Below, piece by piece: positions 25,524 to 33,535 of a stretch of DNA of 64,000 bases; positions within the stretch are counted from its first letter, which is position 1, and each line of letters begins with the position of its first letter. The position numbers and the translations under genes are program-made. Origin of the DNA: Candidatus Bealeia paramacronuclearis. GTDB taxonomy: Bacteria > Pseudomonadota > Alphaproteobacteria > UBA9655. The notes beneath the pieces are model-generated. The model was not told where the DNA came from, did not search any database, and saw only the letters and a list, made by a program, of their open reading frames with translations. Where the stretch lies: NCBI RefSeq assembly GCF_035607555.1, contig NZ_JAVHWZ010000002.1, positions 186,001 through 250,000 on the forward strand, given 5' to 3'.

Positions 25524-27128
25524 TTACATGTCGCAATAATTGGGCCCGCTGCCGCCTTGAGGGGGAACCCAGTTGATATTTTGAGTGGGGTCTTTGATGT
25601 CGCACGTTTTGCAATGAATGCAGTTTTGAGAATTAATCTGGAGCTTGGGTCGACCCTCTTCCTTCACAATTTCATAAACGCCAGCGGGACAATAGCGCGT
25701 TTCGGGACTTCCGTATTCGCGATAATTCACCAGCATCATACGTTCGGGATCACGCAAAGTCAGATGGCACGGCTGGTTTTCATCGTGGCTGATATTGGAG
25801 AGATAGACGGAGGACAATCGATCAAAAGTAATCTGATTGTCTGGCTTGGGATAGTCAATTTTTTGAAAATACTCTGCAAATTTTGTGGTTTTAAAATCGG
25901 CACGATGTTTAAGCGTCCAGGGACTTTTTCCGCGGGTAATGAAGGTTTCAAAAGCCGCATTCAAAAGGCCTACCCAGAGCCCCTTTTGAAATCCAGGGCG
26001 GATGTTACGTACTTGATAAAGTTCCTTCCAGACCCAGCTTTTTTGAAGTCGGTCTTTGTAATTGAATTCGGAACCTTTCGTGAGATGCTCAAATGCAGCT
26101 TCTGCAGCCACCATTCCAGATTTCATGGCGGTGTGGGACCCTTTTATTTTGGGCACATTTAAAAAACCGGCGGCACATCCAATTACTGCACCGCCTGGGA
26201 ATGTGAGTGCAGGGATGGATTGAAAGCCCCCTTCATTGAGTGCGCGGGCGCCATAGGAAAGCCTTTTGGCCCCTTCAAAAACACCTCTGATTTTGGGATG
26301 GAGTTTAAAACGCTGGAATTCCTCAAATGGGCTTAGGTAAGGATTGGGATAATCGAGTCCCACCACAAATCCCACGGCAATCATAGAGTTTGACATATGA
26401 TAAAGAAAGGAGCCCCCATAGGTGTTCGTTTGAAGTGGCCAGCCGATGGTATGAAGAACTTCGCCTTCGCGGTGGTGTGCAGGATCGATTTCCCAAATTT
26501 CCTTAATTCCAAGGCCATAGGTCTGAGGCATTGCCTCATTCCTTAAATTGAATTGTTTTTCCAATTGTTTGCTGAGTGATCCACGGCACCCCTCAGCTAA
26601 AAGCGTCAATTTTCCATAAATTTTCACGCCCGCTTGATAAAGGTCCGTGGGCTCTCCCATTTTATCAAGCCCCATGGCTCCCGTTTCAATACCAATCAAG
26701 GAGCCTGATTTATCGATCAAGGGACTTACGGCTGCAAATCCGGGATAAATCTCAACGCCCAGACTTTCGGCCTCAGTCCCGAGCCATTTTGTGAAATTCT
26801 CAAGGCTGATGATGTAGTTCCCTGTGTTGTTCATCTGTGGGGGGGTGAGCAGAGGGATGGCGTTCTTTTTCGTTAAAAATAAAAAGCGATCATGTGTGAC
26901 GGGAGTTAAAAGTGGTGCACCTTTTTCCCTCCAATTGGGGATGAGTTCGTCTAAGGCCCTCGGCTCAAAAACGCAACCGGAGAGAATCTGAGACCCAACA
27001 ACAGAGGCTTTTTCTAAAATGCAAACGGAAAGATCAGGCGAGAGTTGTTTTAGGCGAATGGCGGCAGAAAGTCCTGCGGGTCCAGCCCCCACAATCACCA
27101 CATCATAGTGCATGGATTCATCAGACAT
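25524..27128 (-). CDS. etfD: Electron transfer flavoprotein–ubiquinone oxidoreductase
   Basis: The ATG at 27128 is chosen; the TTG nine bases upstream has a very close GGGGAG. The protein of about 534 residues starts with an FAD-binding motif (DVVIVGAGPAGLSAAIRL). It has the ETF-QO-specific ILSGCVFEPRALDELIP region and membrane-surface segments. It ends with the 4Fe-4S ligands Cys in RYCPAG, NCIHCKTCDI and the conserved GGSGPNY end. It passes electrons from reduced ETF to ubiquinone in the membrane, linking Ivd and other acyl-CoA dehydrogenases to respiration. ETF subunits themselves are not in the window. The IS6 remnant abuts the 3' end without damaging it. Confidence 0.94.
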   Translation of the reverse strand: MSDESMHYDVVIVGAGPAGLSAAIRLKQLSPDLSVCILEKASVVGSQILSGCVFEPRALDELIPNWREKGAPLLTPVTHDRFLFLTKKNAIPLLTPPQMNNTGNYIISLENFTKWLGTEAESLGVEIYPGFAAVSPLIDKSGSLIGIETGAMGLDKMGEPTDLYQAGVKIYGKLTLLAEGCRGSLSKQLEKQFNLRNEAMPQTYGLGIKEIWEIDPAHHREGEVLHTIGWPLQTNTYGGSFLYHMSNSMIAVGFVVGLDYPNPYLSPFEEFQRFKLHPKIRGVFEGAKRLSYGARALNEGGFQSIPALTFPGGAVIGCAAGFLNVPKIKGSHTAMKSGMVAAEAAFEHLTKGSEFNYKDRLQKSWVWKELYQVRNIRPGFQKGLWVGLLNAAFETFITRGKSPWTLKHRADFKTTKFAEYFQKIDYPKPDNQITFDRLSSVYLSNISHDENQPCHLTLRDPERMMLVNYREYGSPETRYCPAGVYEIVKEEGRPKLQINSQNCIHCKTCDIKDPTQNINWVPPQGGSGPNYCDM

Positions 27129-27216
27129 TATAGACAATGCTCCCCTTCTCTTTTTTTATTTTTTTAGCATGAGTCAAAAAATATATCCACAGCACAGTTC
27201 CTCTTTTGTTTTCTAT

Positions 27217-28398
27217 TCAAAGCCCCAACCATAAAAATCCAAAACCGATTATTCCGATAAGAATGAGGCCATATTTTCCACCAGGGGCTTGATAGGAAGT
27301 CTCAGTTTGCTGTGCACGTAATTTCCAGACACAAGCCGCGGGGGCTAAAAGCGCAAAGACACTTAAGAACGCTGCTGCATATTTAAGGGCTATCACGAAT
27401 CCATCGGGATAAAATTGCACCACAAGCCAGGGGGGGAGAAAGCTCAAAATAATAGCTATGTTTTTTTTGGATTTCTTCTGAGAGTCTAGTTTTTCTGAAA
27501 TCAAAAGATAAAGCGCAAATCCTACCCCCAAAAACGAGGTCGTCATGGCGAGCAACGAATATCCCATATTGAAAATTTTCACATTAGGGACGCCTGATTG
27601 CGTAGAGAGCATTTCGATGAAAAGACCAATCCCTCCGCCTTGTGCACGCAGGGCCTCAAAGCTGAGGACACCTTCGACGGGCAGAATACCTTTGCTGACA
27701 CCAAGCCACAGCGCATAAACCAAGAAAGGCAGAAGTGTGCCAATCAAAATGGCGCGCTTTAAAATTTTCACGTCCTGATTACAATAATTCACAATATAAG
27801 GAATGCACACTTGAAATCCAAAAGACGTGAAAAAGACAGGCAACATCAAAGACCATTGCGGCCAGGAATAGGGGACTGAGGACATCCAATTCTCAATCTG
27901 AATATGAGGGGTGAGGAGAAACACCATGCCCAATAAAAAAATTCCTTTGAGCGTCAAAAATCCGCGATTGATGTAATCCAATTTATGAATTCCTGCAGCG
28001 ATGATAAGCGCAAAAAGAAATGTAAAAACCCCGCTCATCAACAATTGCGAAGAGAAAAAAGACTCAGGGAGTGCAGCGCGAATCAACGACGTTTGTCCTG
28101 CAATGTAAGCCGCAACCAGGGCATAAAGAAGGGCCCCTAAAGAGAACAGCACAATTGATGCAGATTTTTTTCCAAACACAATTTTTGTGATCTCAGAAAT
28201 ACTAATTCCCTTTTGGATGCGCAAATTTGCCTCAAGATTAATGAGCGTGGCATAATACATCGCGCTCCAAAATCCAAATAGCACAATGAGCGTTGTGGGA
28301 TAGTCGATAAAACCAGCGGTTAAGGGCATAGCGAGCATACCCGCCCCAATGGCGGTACCTGCAATGATGAAAACAGATCCAATGAATTTCGAGGTCAT
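27217..28398 (-). CDS. Aromatic amino-acid permease (HAAAP/TyrP-Mtr type), paralogue B
   Basis: The 393-residue protein has eleven or so hydrophobic helices and the family opening GSVFIIAGTAIGAGMLAMPLT. The later VFFTSFGFQVCIPYIVNYC is typical of hydroxy/aromatic amino-acid permeases (TyrP, Mtr, TnaB). It would import tyrosine, tryptophan or a similar amino acid by proton symport. It lies three bases after its paralogue A, so the two were made by tandem duplication and are probably cotranscribed. They have diverged strongly in the middle, which suggests different substrates. Similar tandem tyrP genes occur in chlamydiae, another obligate intracellular group. Confidence 0.88.
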   Translation of the reverse strand: MTSKFIGSVFIIAGTAIGAGMLAMPLTAGFIDYPTTLIVLFGFWSAMYYATLINLEANLRIQKGISISEITKIVFGKKSASIVLFSLGALLYALVAAYIAGQTSLIRAALPESFFSSQLLMSGVFTFLFALIIAAGIHKLDYINRGFLTLKGIFLLGMVFLLTPHIQIENWMSSVPYSWPQWSLMLPVFFTSFGFQVCIPYIVNYCNQDVKILKRAILIGTLLPFLVYALWLGVSKGILPVEGVLSFEALRAQGGGIGLFIEMLSTQSGVPNVKIFNMGYSLLAMTTSFLGVGFALYLLISEKLDSQKKSKKNIAIILSFLPPWLVVQFYPDGFVIALKYAAAFLSVFALLAPAACVWKLRAQQTETSYQAPGGKYGLILIGIIGFGFLWLGL

Positions 28399-28401
28399 GA
28401 T

Positions 28402-29523
28402 TTAGACTCCCAATACAATGATGATAAGGCCAAAGATCAACATTCCAAAGGAAAGAAGGGGAGATCCTTCTTTTAATTTCAGAAGAATGAGTGCGGGTGT
28501 GATCACAGCTAAAATGCTTAAGAAAATGGCGGCATATTTTAAGATTTCGATAAACCCTTCAGGGAAAAGTGCCCCTATAAAATAAGCCGGAGAAAAAGTA
28601 AGAACAGCCACAATTAAACGCGGCAAAGGCAGACGCTCAAGAATGAGATCAAAAAGCCCCATGCCTACGCCTAAAAATGAAGTTGCAATCGCTAAGAATG
28701 CAAATAAGCTACTAAGGAGCGCAATCATAGGGCTTTTGGTGATTCCTCCTAAAAATGCCATAAATATTCCCACATCTTCATTGGGAAGGCTTGAAAAACT
28801 CTGAGGTCCTGAAAGGGGCAAGACTCCCTCTGTGACCAAAAGCCAGAGAAAATAAATCACACAAGGAAGTAAACTTCCCCACAGCATAATGGATTTCAGT
28901 TTGGATTCATCGTTTCCGCAATAGTGAATGAGACTGGGGATTGAGGCATGAAATCCAAAGGAAGTGAAAAAGACAGGCAAAACCAAACTCCACGTGGAAA
29001 ACGTTTGAGCGGGCTTAATGTCTAAATGAGAGAGACTTACATTTGGTATCAAAAGCCAAACCATTATAGCAAAAATGATCATCATCCCCATAAAAAGGAT
29101 TCTATTTTTGCGATCCAACCAATGAGTCCCCAAAACCAGAGGAAGACCGAAGACCGCCAAAAATCCAATCCGAAGAAAATCTTGACTTACGTGTGGCAAT
29201 TGAATCGCTAAAAGAGAGGATCCTCCCTCCATGTAGGCTGCTAAAAGTGCGTTTAAAAAAAGGATTAAAATGCCTGTTAAAAGATGCTTATAAGGCGCGC
29301 CAAAAATATCTCCTGCAATCCAGGCAATGCTTTGCCCGGGTGAGGTTTTAAGGCTGCATTTCACCATCATGAGGGCAGAGGTGTACATCAATCCCCACAA
29401 AAGAAAAAGAGCAAAGATGGACCCCAAAAACCCCAAGGGGGCTGCTGTTAGCGGCATGGCTAGCATCCCCGCACCAATAGTTGTTCCCGCCACAATAAAA
29501 GTAGCGCCAATTTGACGATTCAT
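28402..29523 (-). CDS. Aromatic amino-acid permease (HAAAP/TyrP-Mtr type), paralogue A
   Basis: This 373-residue permease is the first gene of the tandem pair. It opens with GATFIVAGTTIGAGMLAMPLTAAPLG and has the VFFTSFGFHASIPSLIHYCG segment. It shares the same helix pattern as paralogue B but is shorter at the C-terminus and differs in many helix faces. The likely role is uptake of an aromatic amino acid from host cytoplasm. A GGATTTTTGAC stretch before the ATG gives only a weak ribosome-binding site. The IS481-like copy 2 ends about 170 bases upstream of its start. Confidence 0.88.
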   Translation of the reverse strand: MNRQIGATFIVAGTTIGAGMLAMPLTAAPLGFLGSIFALFLLWGLMYTSALMMVKCSLKTSPGQSIAWIAGDIFGAPYKHLLTGILILFLNALLAAYMEGGSSLLAIQLPHVSQDFLRIGFLAVFGLPLVLGTHWLDRKNRILFMGMMIIFAIMVWLLIPNVSLSHLDIKPAQTFSTWSLVLPVFFTSFGFHASIPSLIHYCGNDESKLKSIMLWGSLLPCVIYFLWLLVTEGVLPLSGPQSFSSLPNEDVGIFMAFLGGITKSPMIALLSSLFAFLAIATSFLGVGMGLFDLILERLPLPRLIVAVLTFSPAYFIGALFPEGFIEILKYAAIFLSILAVITPALILLKLKEGSPLLSFGMLIFGLIIIVLGV

Positions 29524-29583
29524 GTCAAAAATCCTTTAATTTCTGATTTAAAAAAAATAGCGATGAGGATGAGTCGAAAAAAT

Positions 29584-29612
29584 GTTACGCCCGTGGGGCG
29601 TAAAAGAAAAAG
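29584..29612 (-). terminator. Orphan terminator-like hairpin (minus strand)
   Basis: TTACGCCC and GGGCGTAA pair perfectly with a three-base loop. Read on the minus strand the hairpin is followed by CATTTTTTC. It would end a minus-strand gene on its right, where the IS481-like element now stands, so the gene it served may have been displaced. Confidence 0.5.
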
Positions 29613-29692
29613 AAATAAGAAAGGGTGTGCATTTTTTCCATGGACCCATTATGGACACAGCTGTTTTCTGTCGTCAAGAGCATTTTGAAGAA

Positions 29693-30801
29693 TGTCCGAG
29701 TTCATATCAAATGAGACTCAAGAGGCCTCGAGAATATGAGAGTGAATATAGTGCAAAGGAGTGAGGCCTTTCAAGGCGCGATGAGGCCGATAAGAATTAT
29801 ACTTTGAGACAGCTTGAGAGAGCTCAAAGCGCATAGAAGCTATGGAATCAGCCAGGACTTTGTTTTGGTTGTAAAATTCCTCCCGGAATATACGATTTCC
29901 CCACTCAACGCCGCCGTTGTAAGTGGGCTTTTTGGGGGGCAAAACAATTAAGGGAATGCCCAGATCTTCACAGGCTTCCTCAAATTCCGCCATAAATTCA
30001 GATCCTTCATCAACTTGAATGGATTGAATTTTAAAGGGGGCCTGCTTTACAAACTCAAGCAAGAAGCGTTTGGCACTTGAGCTCTTGGCATGGGCATACA
30101 CACTCGCATAGATAAATTTCGAGCCTCTTTCCCAAGCCTGGAAGTGCTTGAAACAGATACCATTTTTCGTCACCGTCATAGGGTCAATCTGAACCCGTTC
30201 ACCAAGCCTCATCGTTTTATAATCCTTAAATGTCCAGGGCTTTGCATGGCTTTTAAATTGTCTTTTTCTTTTTGTTCTCAGGGCGGAGGGTGATTTTTGC
30301 ACAAGCCCCTTGTTTTTGAGGGAGGTCAGGAGACGGCCGACGGTGCTTTCGCTCAGGATTTGCCCATGGTCTCGCTTGAGAATGATGGCGATTTTCTCTT
30401 TGCCATAGGTGGGATTTTCGCGGCGCACTCTCAAAACAAGCTGAAGTTCTGCCTCCCTCCAGCGCGGTTTGTTGAGATTTCGTGGCTTTTTTGAAGGTGG
30501 AGCCATCCCATTTTCAATATCACGCAGAATATTTTTGTGGCGATAATAAGTTGCGCGGGACATCCCGCAAATTTCTTGGCACGTGGAATCGCAAACGTTT
30601 TCAGATTTCAGCTTTTCCCAGAGCCTCACGCCGTCTTCATACCGTTTGCGATAGGCGTCAAAACAGTCTTGTGTGCGCGCATATGCATAAAGCCTATGCT
30701 TATTTTTATGTAATCCGTGGATCCTCATCCAGTCCTCCATCAATAGGTTTTTTACATTTCCTATTTTTGAGGCCTGGTTTGGGTATGGCAATGGAGATGA
30801 G
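29693..30801 (-). mobile_element. IS481-like element, copy 2 (right end truncated)
   Basis: The left inverted repeat TGTCCGAGTTCATATCAAAT starts at 29693. On the other side, similarity to copy 1 stops after ATGGAGATGAG at 30801, about 87 bases short of the expected end. The missing part begins at the internal inverted repeat seen in copy 1. Without the second terminal repeat, the element should not be able to move alone. Confidence 0.82.
29718..30740 (-). CDS. IS481-like transposase, full-length
   Basis: The 340-residue protein from the ATG at 30740 is the best-preserved copy in the window. It has the helix-turn-helix region (CDSTCQEICGMSRATYYRHK), then an integrase core with Asp in VQIDPMTVTK, Asp in QVDEGSEF and Glu in GGVEWGN. 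The open frame extends further upstream to 31223, but that extension is antisense to the hdeD-like gene and is not part of the transposase. It may still act on other copies in trans. Confidence 0.82.
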   Translation of the reverse strand: MEDWMRIHGLHKNKHRLYAYARTQDCFDAYRKRYEDGVRLWEKLKSENVCDSTCQEICGMSRATYYRHKNILRDIENGMAPPSKKPRNLNKPRWREAELQLVLRVRRENPTYGKEKIAIILKRDHGQILSESTVGRLLTSLKNKGLVQKSPSALRTKRKRQFKSHAKPWTFKDYKTMRLGERVQIDPMTVTKNGICFKHFQAWERGSKFIYASVYAHAKSSSAKRFLLEFVKQAPFKIQSIQVDEGSEFMAEFEEACEDLGIPLIVLPPKKPTYNGGVEWGNRIFREEFYNQNKVLADSIASMRFELSQAVSKYNSYRPHRALKGLTPLHYIHSHILEAS

Positions 30802-30840
30802 AACTGGGTTGCAAAAATTGGAGAGTTAATCCGGCAGTAA
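30802..30840 (+). pseudogene. Tail of a lost gene next to the truncated IS
   Basis: Immediately after the IS copy 2 breakpoint, a + strand frame reads NWVAKIGELIRQ and stops at 30838-30840. A strong terminator follows at once. This looks like the last 12 codons of a gene whose body was deleted with the end of the IS. The gene cannot be identified. Confidence 0.35.
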
Positions 30841-30873
30841 AAAAGAGAGGCCCAAACTGGGCCTCTCTTTTTT
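30841..30873. terminator. Strong bidirectional terminator
   Basis: AGAGAGGCCCA pairs perfectly with TGGGCCTCTCT across AAC, with A-rich bases before and a T-run after. It serves the lost + strand gene and the convergent hdeD-like gene. Confidence 0.9.
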
Positions 30874-30898
30874 GATATCACGTCAAGTGAGAAGTTGA

Positions 30899-31414
30899 TT
30901 ATTCTTTCCCAATAATCCGATTCACAAAAAGCATTGAGCACCCTAAAGTTAAAAGATTCAGTCCAACCAAAACACCTAAGGCAAAAACCGCACTGATCGG
31001 GAAATAAACAAACAGAATTGTTCCAAAAACAATGTTCGTAAAACCTGCAATCACAGACCAATACCATTTTGGAGAGGCCGTACGTTGGCGAAGACCCGCA
31101 ACAAATTGAAGTCCGCCTTGTGCGAGAAAAAGAATAATAAGGAGATAAGTGATAGCAAAAAGACCCATCGTTGGGTTTCCGAGCATCACAATTCCCATCA
31201 AAAGATAGAGGATTCCAATACACAAACTGTAAAGATAATCAGCACGTTCTCGCGCTTCATAAGCGCCGAAAGCATGGAAAATACCACCTACGAGAAAAAT
31301 AGATCCAAAAAAGGCTTCAAGGGTCACCGAACTATAGGCCGGATAAATCACTGAGAGCAATCCTAAAGCAATTAAAATAAAACCCGTCACGTTGGAAAGT
31401 GGTGAAGTTTGCAT
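30899..31414 (-). CDS. hdeD: HdeD-like (DUF308) membrane protein
   Basis: The 171-residue protein consists of six hydrophobic segments in pairs, each with small-residue motifs (GLLSVIYP, GGIFHAFGAYEARE, GIVMLGNP). This is the pattern of HdeD, a membrane protein linked to acid resistance at high cell density in E. coli. Its molecular function is not settled. An AGGAGGAAC ribosome-binding site precedes the ATG. It ends at the strong terminator and forms a single-gene unit. The middle ERADYLYSLCIGILY region matches the conserved core. Confidence 0.8.
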   Translation of the reverse strand: MQTSPLSNVTGFILIALGLLSVIYPAYSSVTLEAFFGSIFLVGGIFHAFGAYEARERADYLYSLCIGILYLLMGIVMLGNPTMGLFAITYLLIILFLAQGGLQFVAGLRQRTASPKWYWSVIAGFTNIVFGTILFVYFPISAVFALGVLVGLNLLTLGCSMLFVNRIIGKE

Positions 31415-31553
31415 TGAAAAGTTCCTCCTGTTTTAATTTTTTATTAATATATCATAAAAATAGCCAACCTCACAATGGCATAAAAAAACCTTAAAATAAA
31501 TCTAAAATTATGCTTTAATAAAACATAGAAAATTCCACATAAAATGGCTAATT

Positions 31554-32012
31554 ATGTCGTTAACACTCAAAAGTCTCGCCATTATCGCAGGAGGGCTCAT
31601 CCCTCAAAAATTCACATGCGATGGCGAGGACTTCTCCCCTCATCTTTCGTGGGAAGGGGCGCCTGCTGGAACGTCATCTTATGTACTCATTATGGATGAT
31701 CCGGATGCGCCTGTGGGGACTTGGGATCATTGGATCCTTTTTAATATACCTCCCCACATTCAGTCACTTGAGGAAGGCGTTCAACATTTTCATCCCGATG
31801 TGAGGTTTGGACGCAACAGCTGGGGACGTCTTAAATATGGAGGCCCCTGCCCACCAGATAGAGAACATACCTATGTTTTTAAACTTTATGCTTTGGATAC
31901 CGCCCTGCCCTTAGAATCGGGCGCCTCAAAAAAAGATATCGAATCGGATATGGACGGGCATATTCTTGAAATGGCAGCTTTAAAGGCGCGATATGATCGG
32001 CCGCGACGGTAG
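31554..32012 (+). CDS. PEBP/YbhB-family (Raf-kinase-inhibitor-like) protein
   Basis: The 152-residue cytosolic protein has the bacterial PEBP signature: PQKFTCDGEDFSPHLSWEGA, then LIMDDPDAPVGTWDHWILFNIP and GPCPPDREHTYVFKLYALD. These residues line the small anion-binding pocket of the family. E. coli YbhB and YbcL are relatives; their physiological ligand is unclear. The frame ends with a basic YDRPRR. The gene is separate from its neighbours on both sides. The start at 31554 gives a complete domain although its ribosome-binding site is weak. Confidence 0.88.
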   Translation: MSLTLKSLAIIAGGLIPQKFTCDGEDFSPHLSWEGAPAGTSSYVLIMDDPDAPVGTWDHWILFNIPPHIQSLEEGVQHFHPDVRFGRNSWGRLKYGGPCPPDREHTYVFKLYALDTALPLESGASKKDIESDMDGHILEMAALKARYDRPRR

Positions 32013-32339
32013 ATCTCAGAAAATCTTTCGTTTTTCTAAGTCTTGATTTTCAAGACGGATTCTCCACCCTAACAAAGCCCCATTAATGGCAGAATAAACA
32101 AAGGCTATTTTCCAAACACAAAGAACAACCGGCAAAGATCCTGAGAAACAATCTCCTTGTTGTCGCAAGTCGCTCTCTCAGGGTTATATATCTCTTTGGC
32201 TTTGAAAAATAAATTACAAAACCTTCTTGGGTTAATTTTTTCATAAGACAACCCTAGGCGTTATTAATAAATAGACTGGGAGGAACACCAAAAATAAAGT
32301 ACGATGATCATGATGCTAATAAAAAAGGGAGGCACTATC
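32013..32339. other. Intergenic region without a recognised gene
   Basis: This stretch of about 330 bases shows no convincing reading frame. It contains a GGGTTATATATC-like AT stretch and, near its end, a GGGAGG ribosome-binding site for the small secreted protein at 32340. No clear hairpin terminator for the preceding gene was seen. Confidence 0.4.
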
Positions 32340-32684
32340 ATGAAGAAAATTTTTATGATTTCAATGCTATTAAGCACGTCATATTATAATATCGCAAAGG
32401 CCCAGACTAACTTTTGTAATGTTGAAGGAACCTGTTGGAATGATCTTGCATTTGTTATGGACAATGATAATTATTGGTATGATCCATGTTGCTATATTAT
32501 TCCACAGAATCTCGATTCAACCAATTGCAGCGGTTATGTGTCATGTTGCAATAACAACAGCAGTAAATTGAGTGAAAATAATAACTGCCCTCCTGGCTGG
32601 TCAAATAATGCCTTGTTAAATAAAAACAATAAAAATCTACCCATTCATAAAAATCCGAACAACAATAACGAGACAACACATTGA
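32340..32684 (+). CDS. Small cysteine- and asparagine-rich secreted protein
   Basis: The ATG at 32340 follows GGGAGG and opens a signal peptide (KKIFMISMLLSTSYYNIAKAQ). The mature part of about 92 residues has eight cysteines (26, 32, 50, 51, 63, 69, 70, 83), including two CC pairs, and ends in an Asn-rich, probably unstructured tail. No known family was recognised. It is flanked by its own terminator and precedes tRNA-Arg. Together with the proteins at 23.5 and 42.1 kb it forms a class of small disulfide-rich export candidates. It is short, so confidence rests on the signal peptide, ribosome-binding site and terminator together. Confidence 0.6.
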   Translation: MKKIFMISMLLSTSYYNIAKAQTNFCNVEGTCWNDLAFVMDNDNYWYDPCCYIIPQNLDSTNCSGYVSCCNNNSSKLSENNNCPPGWSNNALLNKNNKNLPIHKNPNNNNETTH

Positions 32685-32705
32685 ACTGCAATATTTTTTA
32701 AGAAA

Positions 32706-32744
32706 AATCCCTTGAATGACAATCGCTCAAGGGATTCCGCTTTT
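32706..32744 (+). terminator. Rho-independent terminator
   Basis: AATCCCTTGA pairs perfectly with TCAAGGGATT across 11 bases, followed by CCGCTTTT. It ends the small secreted-protein gene. Confidence 0.75.
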
Positions 32745-32825
32745 CAATAATTCTCAGCCTTAAGACTTTTTTACTTTAAGGGCTTGCAGTTTTGATTCAT
32801 ATCGTCTATGACTCTCTCCAACCAG

Positions 32826-32902
32826 GCGCCCGTAGCTCAATTGGATAGAGCACCTGACTACGGATCAGGAGGTTAGGAGTTCGAATCTTCTCGGGCGCGC
32901 CA
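32826..32902 (+). tRNA. tRNA-Arg (ACG)
   Basis: Acceptor arms GCGCCCG and CGGGCGC pair fully. The anticodon ACG lies in the loop CTACGGA closed by CCTGA/TCAGG, and CCA is encoded. The next coding frame begins directly at base 32903, without a start codon, which suggests an old integration or deletion at this tRNA. Confidence 0.94.
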
Positions 32903-33331
32903 CTTAATTTCTTCGAAGGGTTCCCCATCACCGAGTCTTATCCCGAAGGAGTTGTTAAACTCCACAACTTCTTTGAGCAACTCGTTCAAGAGGACGGTTC
33001 TTATTATGTTATTACAGACGAAGAAGATTATATTGTTCTTGTGGACTCTCAAGAACACGATAATGATGATGATAATGAACCCTTAACTGTGATGCTTTTG
33101 TGGTTCAAAGATTACCTGGCGGACGCAAATGCTTTTGCTGCCGGCAAATCTATAAAACCTATTCCCCTCGATCATTTCTTGGAAGAGATGCTTCCCGAGC
33201 TTTTGGAGAACCAAACCCTTTTAGGAATTAATTGGTCTGAAGGCGGCGAGTGTCTTGAGCTTTTCCCAGAAGAATTTCTCGACATTCTCGAGGGAGCTGG
33301 TGAAGAAATCGATATCGAGCAAGATAATTAA
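32903..33331 (+). pseudogene. DUF2750-like protein, 5' end missing at tRNA-Arg
   Basis: A continuous frame starts directly after tRNA-Arg and reads FFEGFPITESYPEGVVKLHN through a strand-rich region (YYVITDEEDYIVLV). It continues through an acidic linker to IPLDHFLEEMLPELLENQTLLGINW, ending at 33331. The layout resembles DUF2750 proteins, whose C-terminal part has a similar IPLxxFLxxWLPxL segment. No ATG precedes the conserved part. The first possible start, a GTG at 33041, would remove a third of the domain. I infer that the gene lost its front when DNA joined here at the tRNA 3' end. A shorter functional product from 33041 is possible. Confidence 0.5.
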
Positions 33332-33535
33332 ACGTTGTTCTAAGGACGATTAGGGGCGCAAAATCATGCCCCCATTCTCGCCCACAAAGTAATTGTCGTT
33401 ATTTAAATTTTCCAAATCATTATTGGTAATGTTATCCTATGCGAAGGTACATTAGGCTTAACCTCCTGTTAACTGTTTTTTTTTGTAAACTAAGAGACAG
33501 ATTGTAAATCAACAATTTCATCCAGGAGGCACTTT

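Noticed and set aside
30741-31223. N-terminal extension that would make the IS481-like copy 2 protein 501 residues long
   Set aside because: The extension crosses the broken IS end, the terminator and the hdeD-like gene in another frame of the same strand. The transposase start at 30740 matches the other copies.
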